Assembly: GCF_031143425.1 (NCBI RefSeq)
Contig: NC_090450.1
Location: 168,447,486-168,511,485, forward strand
DNA: 64,000 bases
Reading direction: 5' to 3'
From: Pleurodeles waltl
Lineage: Eukaryota; Chordata; Amphibia; Caudata; Salamandridae
The translations under genes and the position numbers were made by a program. A model generated the notes under the pieces. It ran no database searches and was not told the DNA's origin. It saw nothing but the letters and a program-made list of their open reading frames with translations. Shown here in pieces: positions 54,575 to 64,000 of this stretch. How positions within the stretch are numbered: position 1 is the stretch's first letter; each line of letters opens with the position of its first letter.

Positions 54575-56470
54575 AAGCTTGCTACTTACCTCAAGGCAGG
54601 TGTACTCTATTGCCCATATTTATACTTTTTTAGCACTGCATTTGGGCCACTTTTTGATGCAAAAACTGGTGCAAACTTGCAAAATACAATTGTATTGTGC
54701 AAGTTTGTGCTGTTTTTTCGTAAAAATATTACGCAAATGCGGAGCTAAAAAGGTAGAAATATGGGCCTAAGTCAGAGGGGAAAATTAGTACTCTAACTCC
54801 ACTGGGGACTTACCTCATAGAAGGTACTGGACAGTAACCAGGGGGTTAAATTACAATAATAAATCTACTGGGTACATACCTCAGACCAGATAGTGCACAT
54901 CAACCAAACAATAAATACAAAATGAAAACAAATTAGTACACTGTTTTCTGACCCTTTTTATAAATTCCAAATAAAAAAAAAAATAACCACAGGAGAACAT
55001 CAAGAGTTTGAAAAACAACGTCTTGAAAAAATCAATTAAAGACCACCCCCCCAAAAAAAGTGAATATAATCTCAAAAAAGAAAAAATGCAATGCTATGTC
55101 TAATGTATACATAACTCAGGGCAACAGCTGGACAGTGACCATGTGGCAAAATTGTTATTCTAATTCTAATAGCTACTTACCTCACAGTTACTGGAGAGCA
55201 AAGTAAGTATTTTAACATTGCAAGTTACTTACCTCAAGAAAGATGCAGGTCAGAAAGCAGAGCAAAGGTGTAGGAGAATAACCAGAGGGCAAAATAAGTA
55301 CTCTAAGTCTGCTGGGTACTTACCAAGGGGAGGTGCAGAACAGGAACTAGGCGAACAATTTAGTATTCTAACTCCACTAGGTACTTAAGTGAGGACAGCT
55401 GCTGAATAGCAGTGAGATGGCAAAATAACTATTATAACTCCACAGGGCAGGTGCCGGAGAGGGAACAGGAGGAAAACATATTATTCTAACTCTGCTGGGT
55501 ACTTACCTCAGGGCAGGAAGTAGGGGCAAAATTACTATTCCAACTCCACCGGGAACTTACCTCAGAGCAGGTGCTGGACAGTGAGTAGGGCAAATTTAAT
55601 TTTCCAAATGCACCGGGAACTTACCTCAGGGCAGGTTCTGGACAGTGAGTAGAGCCAAAATTACTATTCCAACTCCACCAGGAACTTACCTCAGGGCAGG
55701 TGCTGGACAGTGACTAGGGGCAAAATTACTATTCAAACTCCACCAGGAACCTACCTCAGGGTGGTGTTGGACAGTGAGTAAAGGGCAAATTTACTATTCC
55801 AACTTCACCGGGTAGTTTCCTCAGGGCAGGTGCTGGACAATGAGTAAGGGACAAATTTACTATTCGACAACCACCAGCTACTTACCTCAAGACAGATTGT
55901 GGACAGTGAGTAAAGGGCAAATTTACTGTTCCAGTTCCACCGGGAACTTACCTCAGAGCAGGTGCTGGAAAGTGAGTGTGGGCAAAATTACTATTCCAAC
56001 TCCGCCGGAAACTTACCTCAGAGCAGGTGCTGGTCAGTGAGCAGAGGGCAAAATTACTATTCTACGTCCACTAGCTACTTAACTCAGGGCAGTTGCAGGA
56101 CAGTGATTAGGGGCAAAATTACTATTCCAACTCCACCAGTTACTTACCTCAGGGCAGTTGCAGGACAATGATTAGTGGCAAAATAACTATTCCAACTCCC
56201 CCAGGTACTTACCTCAGGGCAGGTGCTGGACAATGAGTAGAGACATAATTACTATTCGAACTCTGCTGGGTACATACCTCAGGGCAAGTGCTGGAGAGTG
56301 ATTAGGGGCAAAATTACTATTCCAACTCCACTGGGTACTTACCTCAGGGCAGGTGCTGCACAGTTAATGGAGGCAAAATTACTAATCCAAGTCTATCGGG
56401 TACTTACACAAGGCATGTGCTGGACAGTGACTAAGGGTCAAATTTTAATATTACAACTATACCAGATAGT
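54575..56470. repeat. Minisatellite of about 66 bp units with splice-site-like signals
   Basis: Roughly 25 diverged units; the most regular stretch is 55,480-56,420 with steps of 64-68 bp. A unit reads approximately GGCAAAATTACTATTCCAAC, TCCACCGGGAACTTACCTCA, GGGCAGGTGCTGGACAGTGA, GTAGG. On the minus strand each unit carries CACTGTCCAG, about 13 bases, then GAGGTAAGT: an AG after a pyrimidine-containing tract and a consensus 5' splice site. About fourteen units keep ACTTACCTCA exactly. A MITE interrupts one unit at 54,612. No coding capacity. Confidence 0.85.
54612..54766. mobile_element. 155 bp MITE inside the minisatellite
   Basis: GCCCATATTTATACTTTTTTAGC at the left faces GCTAAAAAGGTAGAAATATGGGC at the right. 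Same family and nearly the same length as the MITE at 30,184. The target duplication has decayed. Confidence 0.8.
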
Positions 56471-56559
56471 TAAAATTTAAACTCTATATATTTAAATATT
56501 TTATTTTTGTATTCCTTACAGATTTTGAAAGAATGGTGTCACAGGGTGAAGCAAACTAC

Positions 56560-57504
56560 GTCACCTCATGCACAGGACACTGACTTTTGAAATATGAAGG
56601 GTATCTTCATTGCAGAGATAGAGTTGTTGATCTCAGGAAGCATTGGAGGTGTGTGCAATACTTCTCTTCACATTGCAGAGGCAGAGCTGTTACTCTGGAA
56701 AATACTGTGGTTAGGACAACAGAACATAACCACTCTGCTTCTGCAGTAGAAATAGGAGTGAGAGAAAATTAAACATTTTGCACACACCTCCAATGATTCC
56801 TGCAGGCAGGTACTAAAAGAAGGAGTGTGAAGTATTCCTGTACAGGTTGCAGGTAGCATGCCTTCAATACCAAATCTTAGACAAATGTTTCAACATGAAA
56901 AACTGGCAAGTAATCACCAACATGTAACACCACAATCCTATGAAGATATTAACATCCCTCAGAACTAAAATGTACCTTCTCGAATGAAACCTTTCTCTTG
57001 CATGACAATGAAAACCCTCATATTTTGTTTTTAATATTTAGCACAACCCGTAACTTACTTATCCTAGAGAATGTTGAAATTGGGATGATGGATGGGACAT
57101 TTAAATCTACACCCCATCCATTCACCCAAATGTACAATATTCATGCAACAAAAAATAACACAACAGTCCCCCTAGTCTATACATTGCTACCTGATAAGCA
57201 TTGCTACATGACCTGCTTAGAGGGTGGTGCAAAGACTAACAATGCCATTGAGGGGTGGCACACCTCCTTCAAAAAAGCAATTGGAAAACCCCATGCAAAC
57301 CTAAGTCATTTCATGGAAATTTTGAAGAAGGAGCAAAGTTTCCAAGAAATGAGACTTGCTCAGTCACTGTCAGGTAGCCTGAACCCACACACAATGAAAA
57401 CAAGTAAAGAAACATCTGAAAGAATATTAACTAAAATACAAGAATTTTCTTTAATGGTGGCTTCAGACTACCTTGACAGTCTAGCATATATACTAATTTT
57501 CTAA
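56560..57504 (+). pseudogene. FLYWCH-MULE transposase relic with internal deletion
   Basis: 56,587-56,772 encodes a FLYWCH-type zinc finger: YEGYLHCRDRVVDLRKHWRC, an HCRGRAVT strand and TEHNHSAS near its end. A broken linker with SMPSIPNLRQMFQHEKLASN follows. 56,998-57,504 is the MULE domain, with FLLHDNENPHILFLIFSTTR leading to the first catalytic Asp in GMMDGTFK (codon 57,091), then HPFTQMYNIHATKN. After LLPDKHCYMT the frame jumps directly to GAKTNNAIEGWHTSFKKAIG and KPHANLSHFMEILKKEQ, normally some 150-200 residues later. The second Asp and the Glu are therefore missing. FLYWCH-MULE fusions are known animal transposases. The last 168 codons are fully open. Confidence 0.8.
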
Positions 57505-60060
57505 CAAATACTAACCCATATCACCATTACTTGTCAGTTTTAGAAATAACATAAATTAAATTGAAAATGTTTAAATTCTTTCTAAACTAAATTATTCCTA
57601 TTCCCAAAAAAGTTCCTACCTTTAGCAATTTTCATGTGTTTACCCAATAATGACAGCATCTGTGCATCTGTCGCTGTAGAGTTCTTCTTCCACATGGATG
57701 TAGAAAAAGAAGTTCACACTGGAAAAGTTTACAAAAATATATTCATCCTGAAAATAATTAAAATTGGACATACAAAATGGATGAAGAAAAAAAACCTTAT
57801 ATGTGAAAAAAACTTTACAAAATAAAATAAGTAAAACGTTTTACCAAGCTACAAATTTTCTCGAATGCCCAATATTATTTAAGCCAAATAAATGTTTTTC
57901 CCTAAAAAAGAAAAAAACGTGATTTACATAATGACCAAAATCACAACATTAAAACAAAACTGTAAAAAGACATGAGAATGAAATGAAACAGAATATTATT
58001 AAAAACGTAAGTAAACACAAAGGTTTTTAAGATATGGTAAATAATTTTTTTAAATGTACAATTCGAAAAACCATCAAGTACAAAAAGAAAAGCTTTACAT
58101 TTGAAAATAGCACATTATTTTTTTTTTAAAACAGCAGAACAATTTGTTTTTTTAGACCAAAACCATATCTAAGCAAACCTGTACAGGAATAAAAAATAAA
58201 CATTACAAACATTTATAAGTTTGAAAAGCTATCCCCTACTTTTGAACTACCTCCCATCTCTAACTCTGGAATAAATATACCCATAAACATACTAATATTA
58301 ATTAAACTTACCCGACTGAGGTCTCTGCTTGCATCCAATCTTGACTGCAACGCTCCACCAACTGTAGAAACAAACGTCAAACCACGTAAACGGAGGAAAA
58401 GTGTAAAAATAGAAAAAGGACTACTTTTCTCCTAGAAAATAATGGAAAACTGTGCAAAATACCGCTGAACAGGGTTAAAAAAAAAATTAAAAGTTTGTAA
58501 ACAAATGGTATAAATATGTAAATCACATTTCATGAAAAAAAAAAAATTATTGCATTTTTTAAACTATTTTTAATAAAGAAAAATGTATAAAAAAACTGAA
58601 AAATGTCATTATTGATTCAAAAAATGTTTTGAAATGTATGTGAGATACAAAAATGCAAAATCTAATTTCTGTGATTTTTTTAATGTGATAAACAAAATTA
58701 GAAAAAAGACGTTAATATTTAAACAAAAGTCTGTTCATGTGGTTACATAATTAAAAATATAATTATAAAATCCATAATACATACATATAAATATTTATAT
58801 TACAACATTTTTTAAACATTTTTAGTTTAAAAAAACTTTTTTTAATTTTTTTTATTTAAATTTTTAAAAATAAGAAATCAAAAAATAAAATAATGTAAAT
58901 GCTAAATTAAAGATATAAGAAGAATTTGTTTTTAAATTAACAATGGTATTACATCCTATAAATTTTTTTACAAAAAATTTAAAAAACTATTTCTTTAAAA
59001 CTAATACACTGTTAATATTTCATTAAATATTATAGTAATTCCTAACCATTTTGCATTAAGACAAAATGTAAAAAAAAGTTTTAAAGCAAAGTAAAAACAA
59101 TTAGTTAAAAAAATGTATACACAAGTATTAAAATTAGTTAAATCATACTTGAGTATTAATATACTCCCCACCCATTACCCCCATATCCACACTATCCCGT
59201 CCCTAAAGAAAAGTGCAGCAAATCATTTATAATTACAATTTATAATTACTTTACATAACACACACCCCAAAACAAAAATATGATACTCAGAATCTAGAAT
59301 TGATTTTCTATGGTAAAAAATAAACTTCTAAAAAGAATTTTGCAAAAGTATCTAAGTACAGCAAAAGTTATATAAAAAAAAACAACCACTGTAAAAAAAT
59401 AATAAAAGTAAAAATAACATGATGTATAAAAAGAATTACAAAAAAATACTCAGGTATTGAAATTAATACCTGCACATTAATACACTTCCCCACCCATAAC
59501 CCCTGCATCCCATATATCCTGCCCCTTATTCCGTTGTAGTTTAGTATAAGCTTCTCAGCTTTAAAACCCATAAAATGTGTTAAACCCCCCACCAAAAATA
59601 AAACCCATAGTAATAATGCTGTTACCAGAAACAAAAATAAAAAATAAAAATGAAAACAAATTATTATTTTTTTAAATACATTCCACAAACCATAATCAAT
59701 ATATTGCTGAATAGCTCATAATAACATTATATTTTTTTATTTTTAGAAGTATGTAAAAAAAAAAAAACAATAAAATAAATTTAAAGAAAAAAATAATACA
59801 GTAAACAATTAATATTTGAGTATTAATACACCTATTTAAAAAAAGAAAACACTCCAATGATACAATTAATAATACTTAACTATTAATTCACTCCTCCACC
59901 CTTTACCCCTGTATCCCTAAGATACCATCCATAAAAGAAAGTGCAAAAATGTACCGCTCATCTTCACTGTAATTAAAAAAATATAACTATTGCTATTAAA
60001 GCCCCCCAAAAAACCCAAAATGATGTATTATTATAAAAATAAACCAAAACTTTAAAGTAA
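57505..60060. repeat. AT-rich region with diverged long tandem repeats
   Basis: No gene. A phrase like TATTAATATACTCCCCACCC, then a CCATATCC run, recurs at about 59,152, 59,465 and 59,880, suggesting an old tandem repeat of 310-420 bp units. The remainder is A/T-rich. Confidence 0.5.
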
Positions 60061-60069
60061 TTAGCAAAA

Positions 60070-60142
<73 letters not shown>
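60061..60142. repeat. Poly(A) followed by (TA)n
   Basis: About 20 A residues run directly into about 28 TA units. Confidence 0.95.
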
Positions 60143-60146
<4 letters not shown>

Positions 60147-60954
60147 CTTCTGTATTTAAACTAAATACTCATTGTGTATAAAAAGGTCATATATACTGGC
60201 TAGATGGTCCAATGGAAGTCTAGGCCACACAGTAAAATAAATGAATACTGCAAGTGTAGAAAAATGGAGAAATGGTACTAAGCTGTGCAACAATTTTCCT
60301 TTACAAAAGATAAAAAACTAATGTAATGCAAAAAGAAATGACTAGGGCCCTACTTAAACTCAAGGCTACCCACCACAATGAAATTTAAAATTCAAATTAA
60401 AGTACAAATAAATACTGGTGCATGACCAATTGAACAAAAAACATGCTTATACAATAGTTTTTGAACGTACTTGTGTGATATTACAAAAATAAAGTCCTTA
60501 AATCCAAAGATATATATCCAGGAGACAAAGAGAGTGATGGTCCCACCTAGAAATCTAAGTGAAAAATGACTAGGAGTTGGACAAAGCACTTGGAAGGGCC
60601 TGTTGGACAGAAACAGAAAGTTGGAATCTCGAAGGCACATCCTTCCTGTTGAAAAAAAGTAAATCCACTTAAAAACCTTTTTTTGACTAGATTTACCTTC
60701 ATCTCAAGTATAAAATCTACTCGAGGTGGGTCAGAGCAGAAAAGTGCATGAACGGGCACGAAATCTCATGCACTCTCGCTAGTGGCCTGAGAGTATTGTG
60801 CCGATAGTGAACAAGTGCCAAAAACAACAATTTTGCATGCACAAACGGAAAACAAAACTCCACTTTGTGGCAGATGGCAAAATTTAGGAATTCTGCGCTA
60901 CTCTGCGTAGCACAAAGTGCCCGAATTCCAAATAACTCCTTCAACTCAAATGAG
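60143..60954. other. No recognised feature
   Basis: No supportable gene. The boundary near 60,955 is where gypsy integrase similarity ends. Confidence 0.4.
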
Positions 60955-62165
60955 CCAGACCGGCGGTTTTACAGAGCACTGGCTCCACTGGTGCCATCAC
61001 CCACACCTTTTAGCCAGGCTGAAACTCAACCAGAGTGGTATTCTTGTCATACCCTTTCACGTCCTCCTGGATAGCTTCCAGATTCTCCTGTGCGAGTTTC
61101 CGGAAATAGGCTGTCTGGTTGTGGGAGGCCAGCATATAGCTAAATACATCCTGGGGTTCTTCCTGTGAGCTTGCACCCAGCAATCCTTCTCCAAACTGAG
61201 AAGTCCTCTCAAAAGGTGCCTATACAGAAGCTCAAAAGGGCTGAAGCCAATTCCCTTCTATTGTACCTCCCTGTAGGTAAATAGCAGACATAATTGGAGG
61301 ATGTCTAACTTAAGCCTCATAGGTTCGGGTAGACCCATTATTATGCCTTTCTGGGTACGGTTGAATCTCTCTGCCAACCCATTGTTTTGCAGGTGGTAAG
61401 GCATGAGAACTTGTAACTTACCCCACAGGCCTTCCACATATCTTTCATGTAAAAGGACATGAAGTTGATACTGCCAGCAGAAACCATCTCCTTGGGGAAA
61501 CCCACGCGAGTAAAGATCGCCATCAGTGCCCTGGCCATGGTGGGCGCAGTCACTGCCCTCAGAGGGATAGCCTCCAGGTACCAGGAGGCATGGTCCACCA
61601 AGAGTAGGACAAACCTGTTGCCCATGACTCTCTTGGGATCCAGAGGTTCCACAATGTCAATGCCCACCTGGTCAAAAGGAGTGCTCACAACAGGAAAGAG
61701 TTGTAGGGTAGGTTTGCATTTCCCCCCATCTTGCCACTCATCTGACAGGTAAGATAAGACCTGTAAAATGCAGCTTAGGTCTGCCTCATTTGAGGCCAAT
61801 AAAAGTGGGTGACAAGACAGTCAAAGGTTTTGTCCTGCCCCAAATTACCTGCCAGTGGCACACAATGAGCCCCCAGAAGGAAGGCTCTGAAGCTCTGGGT
61901 ACCACCAGCACAGTGAATGCCCCAGGTCAGGAGCCTTAAGCTCCCTGCACATGAGGCCATTATCCCAACCAATCGGGTGCTTGCCAGAGGCGTCACCAGC
62001 TGCCTGGTCTTTGGCCTGCTGCTTGTGGCCCATGATCATAGGGCACTCCTTCTGTGCTGTGCAGAATTCCTCCCTGGAGGGACCTCCTTCATGCTGCCAG
62101 TTGGTCAGTTCAGGTAGATTCCCCAGCTTGACTACATCTTCCCCTGTAGGTTTCCGGTGCATCCC
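60955..62165 (-). pseudogene. Gypsy integrase
   Basis: From 62,160 down: EEFCTAQKECPMIMGHKQQA, the HHCC region with AGNLGQDKTFDCLVTHFYWP near 61,850-61,795, then the catalytic core. The first Asp is in FDQVGIDIVEPLDP near 61,670-61,630. FVLLLVDHASWYLEAIPLRA follows. The second acidic site reads MVSAGSINFMS where Asp is expected, so Asp is Ala. The catalytic Glu is in NNGLAERFNRT near 61,385, in another frame. The C-terminal part reads MGLPEPMRLKLDILQLCLLF, then SPFELLYRHLLRGLLSLEKD, and ends near 60,970 after WVMAPVEP. Known family role: insertion of element cDNA. Inactive. Confidence 0.8.
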
Positions 62166-62199
62166 CCATCAATGTCAGCTTCCTCATGGACCATGGGAA

Positions 62200-62671
62200 T
62201 TTCAGGAGCGGGTTTCCCATGCCCCTTGCCCTTCCTCTTCTTGGCAGACACCTGGGGCATTCTTTCAGGCTCCAGGTCCTTCTGACCAACCTCTCATGCT
62301 ACCATTGACTGTGTGGTCAAGCAAACCCATTCAGACAACCCCATCATCTCCACGTTTGACCTGAGCGCCACCTCCTTCCAGGTGGTATGCTCCAGGTTGT
62401 TGTCCAGCAGACAATCCACAGGCATTGACGGACTCACAGCTACCCTCAAGGAACCTGAGACCTCTCAATCAAAGGGAACCTGACCCACCATATGTTGGCT
62501 CTCGCAGTAGTCTACAGCAACAACTTGGTGGACCACATAAGGGACTATCTGCTCTGGAGACACCAGATGACACTGGACAGTTGTTATATAGGCTTCTGTG
62601 TCTCTCAGAGCATCCATTCTATGCCCATGAACTGTAACCCACTGCCTATACTTCTTAATATTGTCAGGCAT
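62200..62671 (-). pseudogene. Gypsy aspartic protease region
   Basis: YRQWVTVHGHRMDALRDTEA precedes an ITTVQCHLVSPEQIVPYVVH strand. The active-site triad expected as Asp-Thr/Ser-Gly reads Asp-Thr-Glu. A later frame gives SMPVDCLLDNNLEHTTWKEV near 62,400-62,340, the usual second half of such proteases. It lies directly upstream of integrase. Confidence 0.65.
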
Positions 62672-62769
62672 GAGGGTTCTCTATACCATTTTCCTGTCAC
62701 CCATGGACACTGAGGTAGTTTCAGAAGTCTGCCCACCTCTAGCTGGAACCAACTCCTCCCTGAGCGCTA

Positions 62770-63325
62770 CAGTAATCATCACCTGTGACTTGCCACCGGA
62801 GGGCAGGCTCTGAATGCTTAGAACATCTAAAGTGCCCTCCCTGACTACAGGCAAAACACCTTAGGGGTCTCTTCCAGGCATTCTCACATGACGGGAACCA
62901 TTTCTTCTTTTCACTAGTGGGGTTGGGAAACTGACCCTGTGAACTAGTTTAGGGCCCTTTAGAGAACTCCTTACTTTTATTTTTCCCCCTTCCTTATGCT
63001 GCTGGGAATCCAGCCCACCTTTGGCTGTATCTCCCTCAGGAAATTTCTTGTGGACGCTGGTGCTGACCCAGCAGTCTGCTTCCTTAGCAAGGACCCTGGG
63101 ATAAGAGAGCTTACTATCAATCAATTGCGAGCACCGCTCTGTAAAACAAAGAGTAAACATGTGCTCTTGTGCAATCAAATTGTACAGCCCCTGATAGTCT
63201 GTCACATTACTGCCCTTCACCCAACTATCCAGTGCTTTTAACAAGGAATCAAAACAATCTACCCAGGTCTGAGGAAGAAGCTTAACACTCTTCCTAAACC
63301 TCTGCCTGTGCATCTCTGGGGTCAA
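62770..63325 (-). pseudogene. Gypsy Gag, SCAN-like domain and zinc knuckle
   Basis: MTPEMHRQRFRKSVKLLPQT and WVDCFDSLLKALDSWVKGSN are followed by LYNLIAQEHMFTLCFTERCS and LIDSKLSYPRVLAKEADCWV. This is the helical pattern shared by SCAN domains and the Gag of Gmr1-like gypsy elements, from which SCAN is thought to derive. A knuckle CFACSQGGHFRC near 62,855-62,815 lacks two residues of the normal CCHC spacing. The open frame ends at 62,861. Confidence 0.75.
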
Positions 63326-63483
63326 CCCTTATTTTCTTGTAAGAGCTTCCTTCATGGCAATAGACCTTGTCTTATCACTCCCTTGCAGTGTGAGTAAGGT
63401 GTCCCTCCCTTCAGTTGGAAACTGCTTCCACAAACTGGCCTCCAATCCTCCTCAGAGGTCCTGTGCATTTGCAATGCTATATT

Positions 63484-63992
63484 TTAGGCTTCAAACCAAT
63501 GATCTCTGTCTTCCCTCCCTCTTGTAATCAGCTTCTTGGGTATGTGTACACTTTTCTCAGAGGACACTAAAGATATACTGTCACCATTCGTGCTGGACTC
63601 AGCACTCCTGGCTTTCAGATCCAGCTCCTTCTTGCTCAGCTTATGAGCCAATAGAAATTTATTTTCCTCAATGGCCAGTCTCTTTTGCTCTGTAGCTTTC
63701 ACCCGGCCAGTCTTCATTTTGAGCTTTGCCAGCTCCAACTTGAGAGTCCTTGCTTCCTGTCTGTATTCCAGCTCCTTTGAGGACAGACTTCTGGAGGACA
63801 CACTGCTTCCTGTTTTCGACGGGGCTTCCCTCTCCATTTAAGCTGGCATAATTCCCACAGGCAGTTCTGGGCTGTCCAATAACTCCAGATATAGATCCTC
63901 CTCATTGCATTCATAACACTGCCCTTCTCCTCTGATTGTGCAGCTGTTTCCCTGGCTGCCAGCCAGGACCTCAGGGTCTTTTTCATCTCCAC
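63484..63992 (-). pseudogene. Gypsy Gag N-terminal region with coiled coil
   Basis: From the window end one frame reads to LELLDSPELPVGIMPA and a stop. It continues with MEREAPSKTGSSVSSRSLSS and a charged coiled coil (EYRQEARTLKLELAKLKMKT, then EENKFLLAHKLSKKELDLKA) ending near the WFEA motif at 63,484. The region to 63,325 is frameshifted. The Gag start lies at or beyond the window edge. Confidence 0.7.
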
Positions 63993-64000
63993 CTTTTAAG

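Larger units (their letters stand above)
60955..64000 (-). mobile_element. Ty3/gypsy retrotransposon, Gmr1-like, truncated
   Basis: Minus-strand element running off the right edge. In transcription order: Gag N-terminus, SCAN-like Gag domain, degenerate CCHC knuckle, protease, HHCC and core integrase, integrase C-terminus. No reverse transcriptase or RNase H lies between protease and integrase, and none follows before the element stops at 60,955. No LTR is visible in the window. All frames are broken. Confidence 0.8.

Overview
This window looks like intergenic and intronic DNA from a very large, repeat-dominated amphibian genome, most likely a salamander or newt. No functional host protein gene, tRNA, rRNA or CRISPR array is visible. 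Three observations point to this host. First, there are three separate arrays of a roughly 300-350 bp satellite carrying a hammerhead ribozyme core plus an octamer, the combination known from newt satellite 2. Second, the DNA transposons belong to Harbinger and piggyBac types with long GC-rich hairpin MITEs. Third, almost every long reading frame is a decayed transposon gene. The species is inferred; nothing in the window proves it.

Layout, left to right. 1-1104 is hammerhead satellite array 1. 1105-6064 is a decayed L1/Tx1-type LINE on the minus strand, split by a foldback element (1709-2634). 6.1-10.8 kb holds a large palindrome, a hairpin element, a (TA)n tract and a degenerate minisatellite. 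10,835-15,795 is a Harbinger relic with three gene remnants: a Myb/SANT protein on minus, a HARBI1-like transposase on plus and a coiled-coil protein on minus. A 50/102 bp satellite and a LINE follow. The block 11,838-20,537 (8,700 bp) is repeated head to tail as 20,538-29,137 (8,600 bp) with about 98% identity by eye. The second LINE copy runs on intact to its 3' end near 31,515.

32-48 kb contains a four-exon degenerate gene on plus (34,641-47,699). Its first intron received an 8.4 kb piggyBac-type element flanked by TTAA. Inside that element a 383 bp sequence has expanded into a tandem array, and hammerhead array 2 has inserted into that array. A 983 bp Harbinger MITE sits in the third intron. 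49-52 kb holds hammerhead array 3, two unidentified minus-strand coding relics and a second Harbinger MITE made of consecutive perfect hairpins.

52-60 kb is AT-rich. It contains a 105 bp tandem repeat, a CR1/L2-like LINE fragment, a roughly 66 bp minisatellite in which nearly every unit carries splice-site-like signals, and a FLYWCH-MULE transposase relic missing its central catalytic part. 60,955-64,000 is a Ty3/gypsy element on minus. Its SCAN-like Gag, protease and integrase come in that order with no reverse transcriptase between them, as in Gmr1-type elements.

The elements act as a nested stratigraphy rather than as pathways: satellite inside piggyBac inside an intron; MITEs inside LINEs and inside a minisatellite; and a tandem duplication copying a dead Harbinger together with a LINE. 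The strongest lead for unusual biology is the hammerhead satellite. It has three diverged families, conserved GUC cleavage triplets, a compensatory change in stem II, a conserved octamer, and evidence that it moves as short arrays into unrelated repeats.
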